A DNA stretch of 64,000 nucleotides from Methylomicrobium sp035916875. Its GTDB lineage: Bacteria > Pseudomonadota > Gammaproteobacteria > Methylococcales > Methylomonadaceae. The DNA is taken from assembly GCF_035916875.1 (NCBI RefSeq), contig NZ_JAXUHN010000086.1:1-64000 (forward strand), in the 5' to 3' direction. The position numbers and the translations under genes are program-made. The notes under the pieces were generated by a model. It worked only from the letters and a program-made list of their open reading frames with translations, was not told the origin of the DNA and ran no database searches. Below are positions 27,105 to 38,100 of this stretch, piece by piece (position 1 is the first letter of the stretch; every line of letters starts with the position of its first letter).

Positions 27105-28037
27105 TTATTTAAACCTTGTCCTGATACTTTTTATGTAATCAAAAGGCGCCATTACCCTACCATCAACCTCAATCTCCAACACCTCAAGAAAGCCGTCCCT
27201 ACAGGCCACCCATACAGTGTTAGTATCTTTGTTCAACGCGACAACATGGCCAGGGATAGCAAGGTATTTTTCAGTTGGAATTAACTTATTCGCCTTCCAG
27301 ATGATCACTTTCTTTCCGTCGAGATTACTGAAGGCTCCCTGATATGGGCGGGATGAAGCTCGTATCAGTCTGCAAATGGTTTCGATGCTTTCCTGCCAGT
27401 TAATTTGATTGTCCTCTGGAAGACGCGGATAGCATCTAAGTCCCTGTTTCAACCCTTTAACCATATAAAAACCCGGCTGAGACATAGCTGTTTCAATCGC
27501 TATCTCAAAGAGCGCAGGAGCTTCTTTTTCAGCCTGTTTCAGGATATCTCCCACATACGTTTCAGACGTGATGGGAATCGACTTACGAGATAAAACGTCC
27601 CCTACATCCAACTCTGCTTCCATACGGTGGATATTACCATAGATATGGTCTTCTCCATTTATGATGGACCAGTTGACAGTGGCATTCCCTTTATAATCAG
27701 GCAAATTCCCGAGATGGAAGTTCAGGATACCGCACTCGAAACGGTTCAGGAAATCTAGCGGAAGAGTATATTTCCAGTTAACGCTGACGGCCAACCTGAT
27801 TCCGTATTCATGAAGAAGATTAAAAAGTTCCTCCTGCATTACGTTTTTTGTGACAAAGATTGTAGCCCCGATTTCCGCTGCGAGTGCCTCAAAATCCTGT
27901 GCTTTTACATCGTATTCTTCATATGCTTCTTCAGTAATGATAGCTTTGAACTGGAAACCACGGCCAACTAGATATTTGATAGAGTCATAAAGAAAACGGG
28001 AGCGCCCAATAGCTACCAGCTTTTTTTCGTAGGTCAT
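27105..28037 (-). CDS. Formyltransferase-family protein (methionyl-tRNA formyltransferase-like)
   Basis: This 310-residue protein has a formyl-transferase domain: ILNFHLGNLPDYKGNATVNW near residue 108 contains the Asn-His of the catalytic triad and AELDVGDVL near 145 the Asp. A C-terminal beta-rich domain (about 205-310) resembles the Fmt/ArnA tail (PYQGAF.NLDGKKVIIWKA). It differs from housekeeping Fmt in length and in lying in a sugar locus, so N-formylation of an amino sugar using N10-formyl-THF is the likely role. Its start overlaps the stop of the upstream gene by 4 bases. Confidence 0.75.
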   Translation of the reverse strand: MTYEKKLVAIGRSRFLYDSIKYLVGRGFQFKAIITEEAYEEYDVKAQDFEALAAEIGATIFVTKNVMQEELFNLLHEYGIRLAVSVNWKYTLPLDFLNRFECGILNFHLGNLPDYKGNATVNWSIINGEDHIYGNIHRMEAELDVGDVLSRKSIPITSETYVGDILKQAEKEAPALFEIAIETAMSQPGFYMVKGLKQGLRCYPRLPEDNQINWQESIETICRLIRASSRPYQGAFSNLDGKKVIIWKANKLIPTEKYLAIPGHVVALNKDTNTVWVACRDGFLEVLEIEVDGRVMAPFDYIKSIRTRFK

Positions 28038-29068
28038 ATAAGTTCAACTATTTGTACATCGTTATAGATATGTTTTCCGGTTATTAGCGCCTCGGCCGCT
28101 TTCAGTCCCCCTGCCTGCAACCGGATGATAGGATCGAAACCAACAGCCGAGGGTAGTACACCCATATGGCCGCTGTGCACTTGGGCCGGAAAATAGCGAA
28201 CGCCGGATTGTTCAATTTCCGCCAAGGACAGGTCCCCACAATAGCGAAGTATATAAGGATCAAGAAGCTGTTTTTTAATGCTATCCAGCTTCACTGGGTG
28301 ACTATTCCCAATCCATTCCTTAGTAAAGGGGTAAGCGGTAAAGATTATGGCTTCCGCCTCTCGATAGGATTCCGGTATGCTAACTTCAGGGAAAGCGCCC
28401 ATCCAATCCACAGGCATACCCGAGTATTTTTCTCGATGCTTGTCATCGTCAATCACCAGCAGCCCCGCGCAGTTCCTTCCCAACACTTTGGCAATATAGG
28501 GGCCAAAATCATTGTTGCACAACAGGATGAATCGATTGTTGTATGGGCATAAACCCGCATCAAAAATCATTTTCAGCGCCATATCACCAAGGTAATTGAA
28601 CACATCCACATCTGGATGCCGCTCATTGGTCGCACCCAGTGCGAATCCGCGCTTCCGGATATACGCTAAGTCCATGTCGGCATCCCGCCATTCCCAAGCC
28701 TCATACATAAGGGGTATCACCAGCCCATTTTGGGCATGCCTGAGCTTTTCTTCGTTAAGCGGCCTCAAATGACCTGAGTTGGTAATTACATCCGCTTTAC
28801 CGATGATTTCAGGAGTTAGCTCTTCCACAAAATGGATATCCAACTCCATGAAATGGCATTCCTCAATAAGTTTACGCGTGAGACTGAAAATCTCATCTAC
28901 AGTGCCGTAGCGAGTCGACTCAGTGAAGGCATATACTCTTGCACCAGAAAGAGCAGCCAGGACAGGTGTCACCACGTAGGAACCGCTGGCCGCTTCAGTG
29001 AGAACTGTCTTCCCTTTCAAATTCAAATCAAGAGACTTTACCGTGCGGTACAACTTATCGATTAGCAT
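28034..29068 (-). CDS. Uncharacterised two-domain Rossmann-like protein
   Basis: I do not recognise this 344-residue protein with certainty. It has no signal or membrane segment. It shows an N-terminal Rossmann-like part (GKTVLTEAASGSYVVTPVLA near 19, then ADVITNSGHLRPL) and a second one (NNRFILLCNNDFGPYIAKVL near 175, then LLVIDDDKHREKY), as in NAD-binding proteins with two sheets. The pattern loosely recalls dehydrogenases or S-adenosylhomocysteine hydrolase, but no catalytic residues are proven. It is coupled (ATGA overlap) to the formyltransferase gene, so it may supply or use the substrate. Confidence 0.55.
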   Translation of the reverse strand: MLIDKLYRTVKSLDLNLKGKTVLTEAASGSYVVTPVLAALSGARVYAFTESTRYGTVDEIFSLTRKLIEECHFMELDIHFVEELTPEIIGKADVITNSGHLRPLNEEKLRHAQNGLVIPLMYEAWEWRDADMDLAYIRKRGFALGATNERHPDVDVFNYLGDMALKMIFDAGLCPYNNRFILLCNNDFGPYIAKVLGRNCAGLLVIDDDKHREKYSGMPVDWMGAFPEVSIPESYREAEAIIFTAYPFTKEWIGNSHPVKLDSIKKQLLDPYILRYCGDLSLAEIEQSGVRYFPAQVHSGHMGVLPSAVGFDPIIRLQAGGLKAAEALITGKHIYNDVQIVELI

Positions 29069-29273
29069 ACTTAATAATTATCAAAGTGTATCAATATCGC
29101 ATTACACTCCTTCATCGCTCAGTTCCTACGGATATCTGCTGGCTGTGAGCCATGAGGTACTGGACCCGTGAAGAGCAATAGAGACGATCAGGGGGCTCGC
29201 TATAACCACCGTATTGAATTAAAATCAATGGTATTTTAACTTTTTCATGTCAAAAATATTTTACCTAAACTGA

Positions 29274-30386
29274 TTAGACCGTTATCTCGTTTTCTTCAAT
29301 CATTCTAATAGCTTCACAAACATCTTCACATTGAGCACGAGTTAACTCCGGGAACATGGGTAATGACAGCACTTCGTCAGCCGCCTGTTCTGAATGGGGA
29401 AAATCTCCCCTTATATAACCCAAGTCGGCATAGGCCGGCAGAAGATGTACTGGGATAGGATAATGGATCCCGGTCTGGATACCTTTAGCTTGCAAGACCT
29501 GTTGCCATTGACTGCGCTGTTTAGTACGGATCGCATAAATGTGATATACATGTCGAGCATAAGACATTTCCTTCGGCGTTGGGACGCCGCTACCGGACAA
29601 CAGCTCATTGTAATATACGGCAACCGTTCGCCGCGCTTCTGTCCATGCTTCCAGATGCCGCAGTTTCACCCTGAGGACCGCTCCTTGAATACCCTCCAGG
29701 CGAAAATTGTAGCCCTTGAGTACATGGTGGTATTTCTGCTCTGCACCCCAGTCACGAAGCATACGGATGGTACGGGTATACTCAGCGTTATCAGTAACAA
29801 CCATGCCACCTTCACCATAGGCCCCTAAGTTCTTACCAGGATAAAAACTAAAACAGCCCATATCACCTATACTTCCTACCCTTTTCCCTTTGTACTCGGC
29901 GCCATGAGCCTGAGCGGCATCTTCTATCACAATCAAGTTATATTTCTTGGCAATTTCAAGAATGGGATCCATGTCCGCCGGTTGCCCATACAGGTGCACG
30001 GGAAGGATTGCTTTGGTTTTGTCGGTGATTGCGGCTTCGATTGACTTCACATCGATAGTAAAGGTGCGCGGGTCGATGTCAACAAACACCGGCTTAGCGC
30101 CGGTATAGTAAATCGCCGCCACGGTCGCCACAAATGTAAATGGGACCGTAATCACCTCATCATTGGGACCAATTCCGGCCGCAAGAAGGGCAAGATGCAG
30201 AGCACTAGTGCCAGTGTTCACGCCAATCCCATGCTGGGCCTGACAATAATCGGCAAATTCATTCTCAAACGCGGCCACTTCACTTCCCAAAGTAAACTGG
30301 CAAGTATCCAATATGCCTTGGATCGCTTTGTTGACTTCGTCCTTAATCCCCGTATATTGGGCTTTGAGATCGACAAACGGTATCAT
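29274..30386 (-). CDS. DegT/DnrJ/EryC1-family aminotransferase (WbpE-like)
   Basis: This 370-residue PLP enzyme has VIEDAAQAHGAEYKGKRVGS near 155 and the PLP lysine in FSFYPGKNLGAYGEGGM near 180. By order with the genes upstream (an acetyltransferase and a Gfo/Idh oxidoreductase) it resembles WbpE, which aminates UDP-3-keto-GlcNAcA with glutamate. The start overlaps the oxidoreductase stop by 4 bases, as expected for consecutive enzymes. Length is normal. Confidence 0.85.
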   Translation of the reverse strand: MIPFVDLKAQYTGIKDEVNKAIQGILDTCQFTLGSEVAAFENEFADYCQAQHGIGVNTGTSALHLALLAAGIGPNDEVITVPFTFVATVAAIYYTGAKPVFVDIDPRTFTIDVKSIEAAITDKTKAILPVHLYGQPADMDPILEIAKKYNLIVIEDAAQAHGAEYKGKRVGSIGDMGCFSFYPGKNLGAYGEGGMVVTDNAEYTRTIRMLRDWGAEQKYHHVLKGYNFRLEGIQGAVLRVKLRHLEAWTEARRTVAVYYNELLSGSGVPTPKEMSYARHVYHIYAIRTKQRSQWQQVLQAKGIQTGIHYPIPVHLLPAYADLGYIRGDFPHSEQAADEVLSLPMFPELTRAQCEDVCEAIRMIEENEITV

Positions 30387-31426
30387 GCTACTCTCCTGCC
30401 TTGATACATAATTTTCCCATTGACTTCGACGGATCGGCCACGCTCATTCATTGAGCGAGTCGCCGCCTCGATTAATTCGACCACCCTTAAACCGAGATGG
30501 CCATTAGTAGATGGTGCCGTTCCATTTTCAATACACTCCACGAAATGTTTTCCTTCAACTAGTAATGCCTCCGTACCGTCTAGCCGTGGCGCCCACATAT
30601 CCCCGGAGCGGTAGCCGACCCGCATCTCATAAATCTGCTGCGGATCGTCGGTAAAGCTGACACCCTTGTCATAAATTCTGACCTTTTCGCTTGGCTCCAG
30701 ATCATCGTAGGTGATCATTTTTTTGCTGCCGCCAACAAGAATTTGGCGCATTTTCACCGGCGCCAGCCAGTTCACGTTGACATGCGCAATCATTCCCGAA
30801 TTATAGAACAATGTCAGGTACGACAGATTTTCCGGTGTGCCAGGAAAATGGTTGGTGCCAACTGCTGACACTGCAATTGGTTGCTCACCCAGTAGATACT
30901 CAAGTATAGAAAAGTCATGCACGGCCAAGTCAGAGATGACGCTGACATCCCGCTGAAACAAACCGAGATTGATCCGGGTAGAGTCATAGTATAATACGTC
31001 CCCAAAACCATCACCTTTTATGATCTCGGCCATTTTACGTACTGCTCCTGTATAGCAGAACGTATGATCGACGATTAATACAAGACCTCGTTTATCAGCT
31101 TCGTCAACCAACTGGCGTGCCTGCTGGGAGGTTTCTGCCATGGGCTTTTCGAGCCACAAATGTTTGCCAGCTTTGAGAATTGCCATTCCTAAATCGAAGT
31201 GCGTGCTGACCGGAGTCGCCACCGCAATAGCGTCGATGGATGGGTCCTCAACCAGATCCTGGAATTGCGTAGTCGTTTTTACGCCCGGGTATCGTTTCTG
31301 AACGATATCAAGTTTTTTCTGATCCAGATCCGCAACGCCAGCCATGGTAAGCCCCGGTGTTTCGGCAAAATTTCTCACCAGATTGGGTCCCCAATAACCG
31401 TATCCAATAACGCCTATTTTAATCAT
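30383..31426 (-). CDS. Gfo/Idh/MocA-family oxidoreductase (WbpB-like)
   Basis: This 347-residue NAD-dependent enzyme has IGVIGYGYWGPNLVRN at residue 3 and WLEKPMAET near 93, with the EKP motif. The expected reaction, if WbpB-like, is oxidation at C3 of UDP-GlcNAcA to the 3-keto sugar, which the aminotransferase then uses. The coupling to that aminotransferase (4-base overlap) and the hexapeptide acetyltransferase directly upstream support it. No UDP-GlcNAc 6-dehydrogenase (WbpA) is in the window to make the substrate. Confidence 0.8.
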   Translation of the reverse strand: MIKIGVIGYGYWGPNLVRNFAETPGLTMAGVADLDQKKLDIVQKRYPGVKTTTQFQDLVEDPSIDAIAVATPVSTHFDLGMAILKAGKHLWLEKPMAETSQQARQLVDEADKRGLVLIVDHTFCYTGAVRKMAEIIKGDGFGDVLYYDSTRINLGLFQRDVSVISDLAVHDFSILEYLLGEQPIAVSAVGTNHFPGTPENLSYLTLFYNSGMIAHVNVNWLAPVKMRQILVGGSKKMITYDDLEPSEKVRIYDKGVSFTDDPQQIYEMRVGYRSGDMWAPRLDGTEALLVEGKHFVECIENGTAPSTNGHLGLRVVELIEAATRSMNERGRSVEVNGKIMYQGRRVA

Positions 31427-31544
31427 GATGGTCTCCTTAATTGGAATGGTAAACTTTATATTTATCGTTTAGACGAGTACTTCACTTGGAATTAGCATTT
31501 TAAATCGATATTATGATCGATTGCCGAACAAGGATTCTCACTCA

Positions 31545-32021
31545 TTATGGTTTGTTTCGCACATCCCCGATTACTCGAGCAGGATTGCCGGCGACGATCG
31601 CATAATCAGGAACATCCTTGGTCACCACGGCACCGGCTCCAATCAACGCGCTTTCACCGATCGTGATACCGCACAGAATAGTTGCATTGCTACCGATCGA
31701 AGCCTGGGTTTTAATCCGGGTTCGAATCAATTGCCAATCGGCCTCCGTTTGCAGTTTACCCTCTTCGTCAACAGCTCTTGGATAGGTGTCATTGATGAAC
31801 ATGACGCCATGACCCACGAAAACGCCATCCTCAATATCCACGCCTTCGCAAATAAAAGTGTGACTGGAAATTTTACAGTTAGCCCCAATGGAGGCTCCCT
31901 TTTGTATTTCTACAAAAGTGCCTATCTTGGAGCCTTGCCCTATTTGGCAACCATATAAATTCACAAGATCCGGATGAAAAATGACTACATCTTTCCCCAG
32001 AACCACATTCTCTTTTATCAT
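31545..32021 (-). CDS. Left-handed beta-helix N-acetyltransferase (WbpD-like)
   Basis: This 158-residue protein is built almost fully of hexapeptide repeats (for example IGQGSKIGTFVEIQ and ASIGSNATILCGITIGESAL), with a loop HGVMFINDTYPRAVDEEGKL near 73 typical of WbpD/WlbB enzymes. These acetylate the 3-amino group of UDP-2-acetamido-3-amino-2,3-dideoxyglucuronate. Being next to WbpB- and WbpE-like genes supports the pathway to UDP-GlcNAc(3NAc)A. It sits directly downstream of the giant gene, with an 81-base gap. Confidence 0.85.
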   Translation of the reverse strand: MIKENVVLGKDVVIFHPDLVNLYGCQIGQGSKIGTFVEIQKGASIGANCKISSHTFICEGVDIEDGVFVGHGVMFINDTYPRAVDEEGKLQTEADWQLIRTRIKTQASIGSNATILCGITIGESALIGAGAVVTKDVPDYAIVAGNPARVIGDVRNKP

Positions 32022-32102
32022 TTTTTATCCTTATTCCTTGACCTTAAGCTAAAAATTGAATGATTTTATTTCTTCCAAAATAATTCTAGCCCAAATACCG
32101 TT

Positions 32103-35100
32103 TTATAAGTAGGTAACTTTCACCGCTATCCAATCCAGTGAAAAGTCGCGACTGGTGTTCGAGGCCACATTAATCACGCGAACTCGAAAATTAGCATTCG
32201 AAAAGTTAGTTACAGTCCAAGCCCTTCCCCAAGTATCGGTTGCACTACCCAAAACATATGTCGCTTCACTTGTGGCCAACGTCGTGGTGTTCTGAGTGGC
32301 TGTCCAGGTTAAGCCTCCATCCCACGAGAATTGCACGCACATCTTGGGCGTGCCGGTTGTACTGTCTACAAGAGCATCCAAACGAACTTCGATGCCTTTT
32401 ATAACGGCACCGCTCGGTATGTTGAAGTTATAATTATAGTAAAGATGCTTGTCCTTTCCACTATTGGTGCATGAAGTGCTCGTATTAATACCACTGTTCG
32501 TATCCACGGCAAATAATGTGTCATTCGCGTAGGCATTAGCCGGTGTTGTCTCGAATCCATTGCTATCGCCATTTAATAGAACTGCTAAATTGGAGCTCGG
32601 ACTTAGGAAGCCAGTTACATTTGGGGTTACCGCAGTTGCCGCATTCGAATAGGCAGAGTTACCGATTCCGTTATAAGCGACCATGCGATAACTGTAGCTG
32701 GTATTCGGAGTAAGCCCGGTGGTGTCGGCATAGGCAGTTATATTACTTCCGAGGGTTGCGATCTGCGCAAAAGTCGAACAGCCAGCCCCTTGGCAACGTT
32801 CGATTTTGAAGCCGTTCTCATTGGTCGCATTGTCGGTCCAGCTCAAATTGATTTGAGTGCTTGAAGCCGCTGTGGCGGTTAAAGCCGATGGAGCTAATGG
32901 GACAGTGTTTGACACTGTGACTGAAATATTGGCGGCGGTTGCCGTATTGCCGGCGGCATCGCTGGCCCGTGCACTGAGGGTATGAGCACCATTAGAGGCA
33001 AGTGTCGAATCCCAGGTAATGCTATAAGGCGCCACCGTATCCGGTGCGCCAAGAGACGCACCATCCAATAGGAACTGAACACTGCTCACCCCAACGTTAT
33101 CGCTCGCATTCGCTGATACGGTGACTGACGAGCCTGAAACGGTCGCTCCATTCGCCGGCACGGTCATTGACACCGTTGGCGCTGTCGTGTCCGCGCCGGA
33201 GCCGACATTAACACTAATCCCAGTTGCCGGCGTTTCCAGATTCAGGCTGTCGTCGACCGCGCGACTCTTGATGGTCACCGTTGTCGAAGTTGCCGGCGTT
33301 GTCCAACTGTAAGTCCACGTGCTGCGGCCTGTTGCCGGATGCCAGGTTGCTCCTCCGTCGACCGAAACTTCGACGCCACCGACCAAGCCGCCACCGGCAT
33401 CCGTCGCGGTACCGCTGATTACGACATTGCTTCCTAGCGCAACGGAGGAACCTCCGGCTGGCGAAGTAATCGTGGAAACCGGCGGTGTTGTATCGGTCGA
33501 TTTTGTCGCCGCTATCAGCCCTGATTGTAACGTTGCAGGTTGCACGTTCATGTCTGCGAACAAATTCACTGTTGCCTGTTGCATCGAAACGTCTGTAGCC
33601 GTGCCTGCTCGGTCATGGTTACTGTCCAGCCCCCAAGGCCACTGCACGGTACCAGCTCCGAAAACGAGGGCTCCGTTGCTGGAACGATACAGTGTCAGGG
33701 CATGATTTGCAGTACCGGTGCCGAAAGTGGAACCGAAATCCGTCAGGATCGGTGCATTATTGACGATGGTCGTCGAAAGCCGAATCAGACCGGCTGGGCG
33801 GACACCGTTATCGAGATCCACATCCCATTCGTAACCCAACGTCCCATTAGGCAAAGTAGCAGTATTGCCAGGAGCGAGTGTCGCGATACTGGTATTTCTC
33901 CAAAACCTCATTTTACCGTCTGCTTCAGGTACGGTGATACTGGTTGTCGCGCCATCGTTCACCATGAAGATGGGACCCAATAACGCATTCTCCGGACGTC
34001 CGCCATCTGCAGGAGGTGAGTTTCTTGGGTCACGCCAAGTCCCGGTCCAGGTTGGAGGATCATTCGGATCTTGATTGTTAGGAAAGTTATGTGTTTCTTT
34101 ATAGCAAACGAGAGTGCGGTACGCTGAACCGGACCCATCAATGCTGCTTTCCCAGCGAGTCTTCCAATACACTTCATTGCCGCTAAAGAAAGCCAAGTTT
34201 ATGCCGGCCCCTCGAGCAGCTTCAACATTGGTCCGTTGTGCGCCTGACCAGTATTCGTCGTGACCGACGGATAGGAAGACTTTATGGTTGGCTATTAAAT
34301 TGCCACGGCGGTCGCTATCAATACCAGTAAAGTAACTGACGCTGTACCCGTTGGCCTCCAGCCAGCGCACCATCGGATATTCGGCATTAAATACCCAATC
34401 TTGTCCGTTATCGACTGCGCGAGTGTTGAAAGGCCGGTTGTAGCTTACCTTGTAGGCTCGGCCAGCCGAGTTACCGCCGGTGCCGGGCCCGGTACCCTGG
34501 TACAGACTATTTCCTCCATAGTTGTTATAGGCTTGCCAAGTCGTATCCGATGTTTGGAAGAGCAAATCAGAGGTACTGCTGTCGTCGCGCACTACGAAAA
34601 CGATGTGGCTCGCCCCCTGAGTATCGTTCCGCACAACCTTCGCGAAATAAATGCCCGACACGGCGTCGGCAGGAACAGACCAAGATGCAGACAAACCCCA
34701 ATTACCGCAGTCGATGAGACCGGTAGCATTAGTCAGACAGTTCGGCTGTGTCTGCGGTAGTGTAGCCGAGGGTGTGATCGAAGCAATCTTGCGCGCACCC
34801 AAGCCGCCGTAAAAACCCATGCGGTAGATGTCGAGCCGGTAGGCCGTGGCATCAGTTTTGATCTTGAAGGATACGGTGTTACCCCGATTCACACTGATAT
34901 CGGTGGCGTAACCCTGGATGGTCGTATCCCCAGCGCCGGTGATATCCCATTCACTTGAAGGATTACCGGTCTTGCTGTTTTCACAAACAATCGGATTGCC
35001 TCCGGCAGAGCAGGGATCAACGCCGGTCGTGAATGACCATGCGTAATCCGCTGCTAATGGATTGCCCGCAAGATCCTTGACTCCGCTTAACTTCGCGGTG

Positions 35101-38100
35101 TAAGGCGTAGATGCCGTCAACGAGCTGCTGGGTGTCAATGTCGCCGTATTGTTGGCAACTGTATAGGATGCAGGTACCAATGTATTGCTTGCATCCAGCA
35201 GTTGAAAGGTCGAGGAATTAACAGTGGCCCCATCAACCGCTTCGCTGAAAGTCGCTGTTACCGGATTGCCAGGAAGGGCTCCCGTGGCACCGGTTGCTGG
35301 CGATGTTGATGTGACAGTCGGCGGCGTAGTGTCTGGACCAGTATTCGCGGTGAATACCACATCCACCCAGTAGTTTGTTGCCTGGAAGGTGTTTACCGGG
35401 AACCCGCCGGTGCCATAGAGATATACCCCGTTGCCTCCACTTCCTGCGCTACTGAGTGCAGTCAGCGGGCCACTTGTGACGTCTGCTGAAAAGTAGTTAC
35501 TGTTTATTGAATAACGTCCGACTGGGGCCAGATAGGAGGCTACATACTGAGTGCCCGCCGTTATCGCTATCGGCGTAGTGAAGCTCACTTGCTGCCAACC
35601 GGAGGCTGTTTCACTCTGGAAAGTCGCGCTAGCGAGCAAGGCTCCCGTTGTACGGTTCCAAAGCTTTCCTACATGCGTTCCGGTATTGGTGCTGCCTTTG
35701 TAGAAGCGTACGCCGCAAATCCAGCCGTTCTGCGTAGACGTGAACTTGACCCCGAGCTCAACAGATGAAGTATCTGAATCGCTAATAACCGACGGAGTAG
35801 GATTAGTGGGCCAGATCGAACTGGTCCCCGTACTGCAATTAGGGGCGCCGGAGGCTCCCGTCGTGAAAGACCAATTCACGTTAGCCGCAAGCGGATTGCC
35901 TGCAATATCCTTGACACCATTGGTACCGCCTTTGACCGTCGCCGTATAGGTCGTGTTTGCGGAAAGCGCACTGGCCGGCGTCAAAGTCGCGGTATTGTTC
36001 GCATAGCTCACCGTTGCCGTTATCGGCGCGTTGCTACCGGCCTGCAATTGAAAGTTGGAAGCGTTGGCACCTGTTATTGTCGTCGCATCCAGCGCTTCAC
36101 TGAATGTCGCCGTGACAGCAGTGTTCGTTGCAACCCCGGTTGCATTAGGCGCAGGACTTTGAGCTGTCACCGTGGGCGGCGTCGTATCAGGTCCCGTTGC
36201 GGTTGAAAAGACGACATCAACCCAATAATTGCTCGAGTTATAAGTGTTAGTTGGAAAGGTGCTACTCGCACTATACACATAGACGCCGTTACCACCGCTA
36301 ACCCCATCCTGTAAAAGATGTATTGGAGGGTTATCAACTCCGGATGAAGAAAATTGCGGACTGTTATTAACCGCATAATTGCCATTAGGCGCATGGTAAG
36401 AAGCGACGTACACGGTATTGGCCGTAATCGCTACCGGGTTCGAAAAAGTAACTTGTTGCCAGCCCGATGTGGTGGCAGTGACGTTTGCCGTTGCTAACTG
36501 TTGTCCGCCTAGAGTCCACAAGGCCGCTGTATATGTGCCCGCATTGACTTGATAGAAACGAATGCCGGTAATGACACCATTCAGATCCGACTTGAACTTC
36601 ACGCCGAGCTCGACAGAACTGGGATCGTTTACCGATGGAGTTCCCGGTGTGGCCGAACTATTCCACGCACTGCAAGGCGTGGCTGCACAAGGCTGGGCCT
36701 GTGTTGTGAAGGACCATGTGTAGGGGGCAGCCAGGGCATTACCGGCCAAATCCTTGATGCCTGTCAGAATCGTAGCGGTATAGGTCGTCGAAGCAGACAG
36801 CACGGTGCTGGGCGTCAGCTTTGCGGTGTTCGTACTGGAATCGTACCTGACTGTAGCGGACACCGGCGGATTATTCCCGAACTGCAATTTAAAGTTAGAG
36901 CTGGTGACGGTCGCCGGATCGACCGGCTCACTAAAAGTAGCCGTGACCGTAGGCTGCTGAATCACACCTGTCGCGCCGTTCACTGGGGAGATCGATGTCA
37001 CCGTTGGAGGTGTCGTGTCTGCCGCGTAAGCCGCAGTGTAGCCTCCCGCCGCCGCCGCGAAAAAGGCGTATTGAGTTCCTTTAATGCTATCGGTCGTATA
37101 TGGAACGGCAGCGCCACCCGGCCCGCTGAGCCCAACCAAAACGCCCGCAGCAGTGTGTACCGGTAGCATGGCTTGCAGCCCATTGGCACCGGGGCCCGGG
37201 GAAACCGCAAAGCTCAAATTGCTGCCATTCCAAGCCAGCGACCCAAACGACGAATTGTTGCGTGCGTCCAACCACGTCAACATCTGAATACTGGAAACCA
37301 CTGGCACGCCGCGAGTGAGGGCCGAGTTGACTGTAAAGGTGGCCGCGTCCTCCGTGGGCAAATCGGTATGGGCATTGATGGTATAAGCGCCGTAGTAGGC
37401 TTCGGCCCCGAGCGCCCGGTCCAACAAAGTGTTTATCGTGAACGGATAGGTCTGGCCCGACTCGTCAGTCATGTGGCTAACTGCTTGGTAAACATCGATC
37501 AGATTACCGCTGAGATCGGCAAACCGCATCGGCATCGCTGAACCGGTAAAGTTACCCGGACGGTCATTGACCCAGCTGGGCGGCCAAAAGTAAAAACTGG
37601 TGTCGAGCCGGATACCATGGCTCAGTTCAGTCTGCGCAGCCGTGATCCAGTCGCTCCAGACGAGACAATGGTGGCGCATTGTTTGGGGCGTGGGAACACT
37701 GGGATAAGCAGCTTGGAATGCGCCGATCTGTTGCACGTAGTTCGATTCAAGTGAGGTAGGCGTGAAATCTGTGCAATTGGTGTTGATGTGCAAGCCCACC
37801 TCGAAACCCGCGGCGCTATAGGCAGCGGCTTGCGCATCGGAAAGATTGCCGGTCTCGGGGTAAATGTACGAGGTACCCCGCACACATTCCCAGTTGGCCA
37901 CATTACAGCCCGCTGGGCTCAACGAGGTGAACTGATCAAACCGGGGTCCGGTTCCTCCGTTCCCATGATCGTCCCCGGTCATAATGACGACGGCTTTTTT
38001 ACCGCGCGGGAAATACCAGAAGCGCGGTAAAGGCTTCTTGGCGAGGTTAATCTGGGTAATGAGATTGGCGAGCAGGCGTTGCTGCTCGTCAGCCTGAGGA

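Noticed and set aside
33100..37050. Repeated DTTPPTVT stretches taken for a tandem DNA repeat or CRISPR
   Set aside because: The repeats are protein-level Ig-like domains spaced by 250-500 bases with diverged DNA, not short identical repeats with equal spacers.
36549..37166. A 205-codon plus-strand open frame opposite the giant gene, and other long frames at 33319-34074, 37173-37541 and 40135-40815
   Set aside because: They lie antisense to a continuous 9-kb frame with clear domains; they have no motifs, and long antisense frames are expected in such repetitive, GC-moderate coding DNA.
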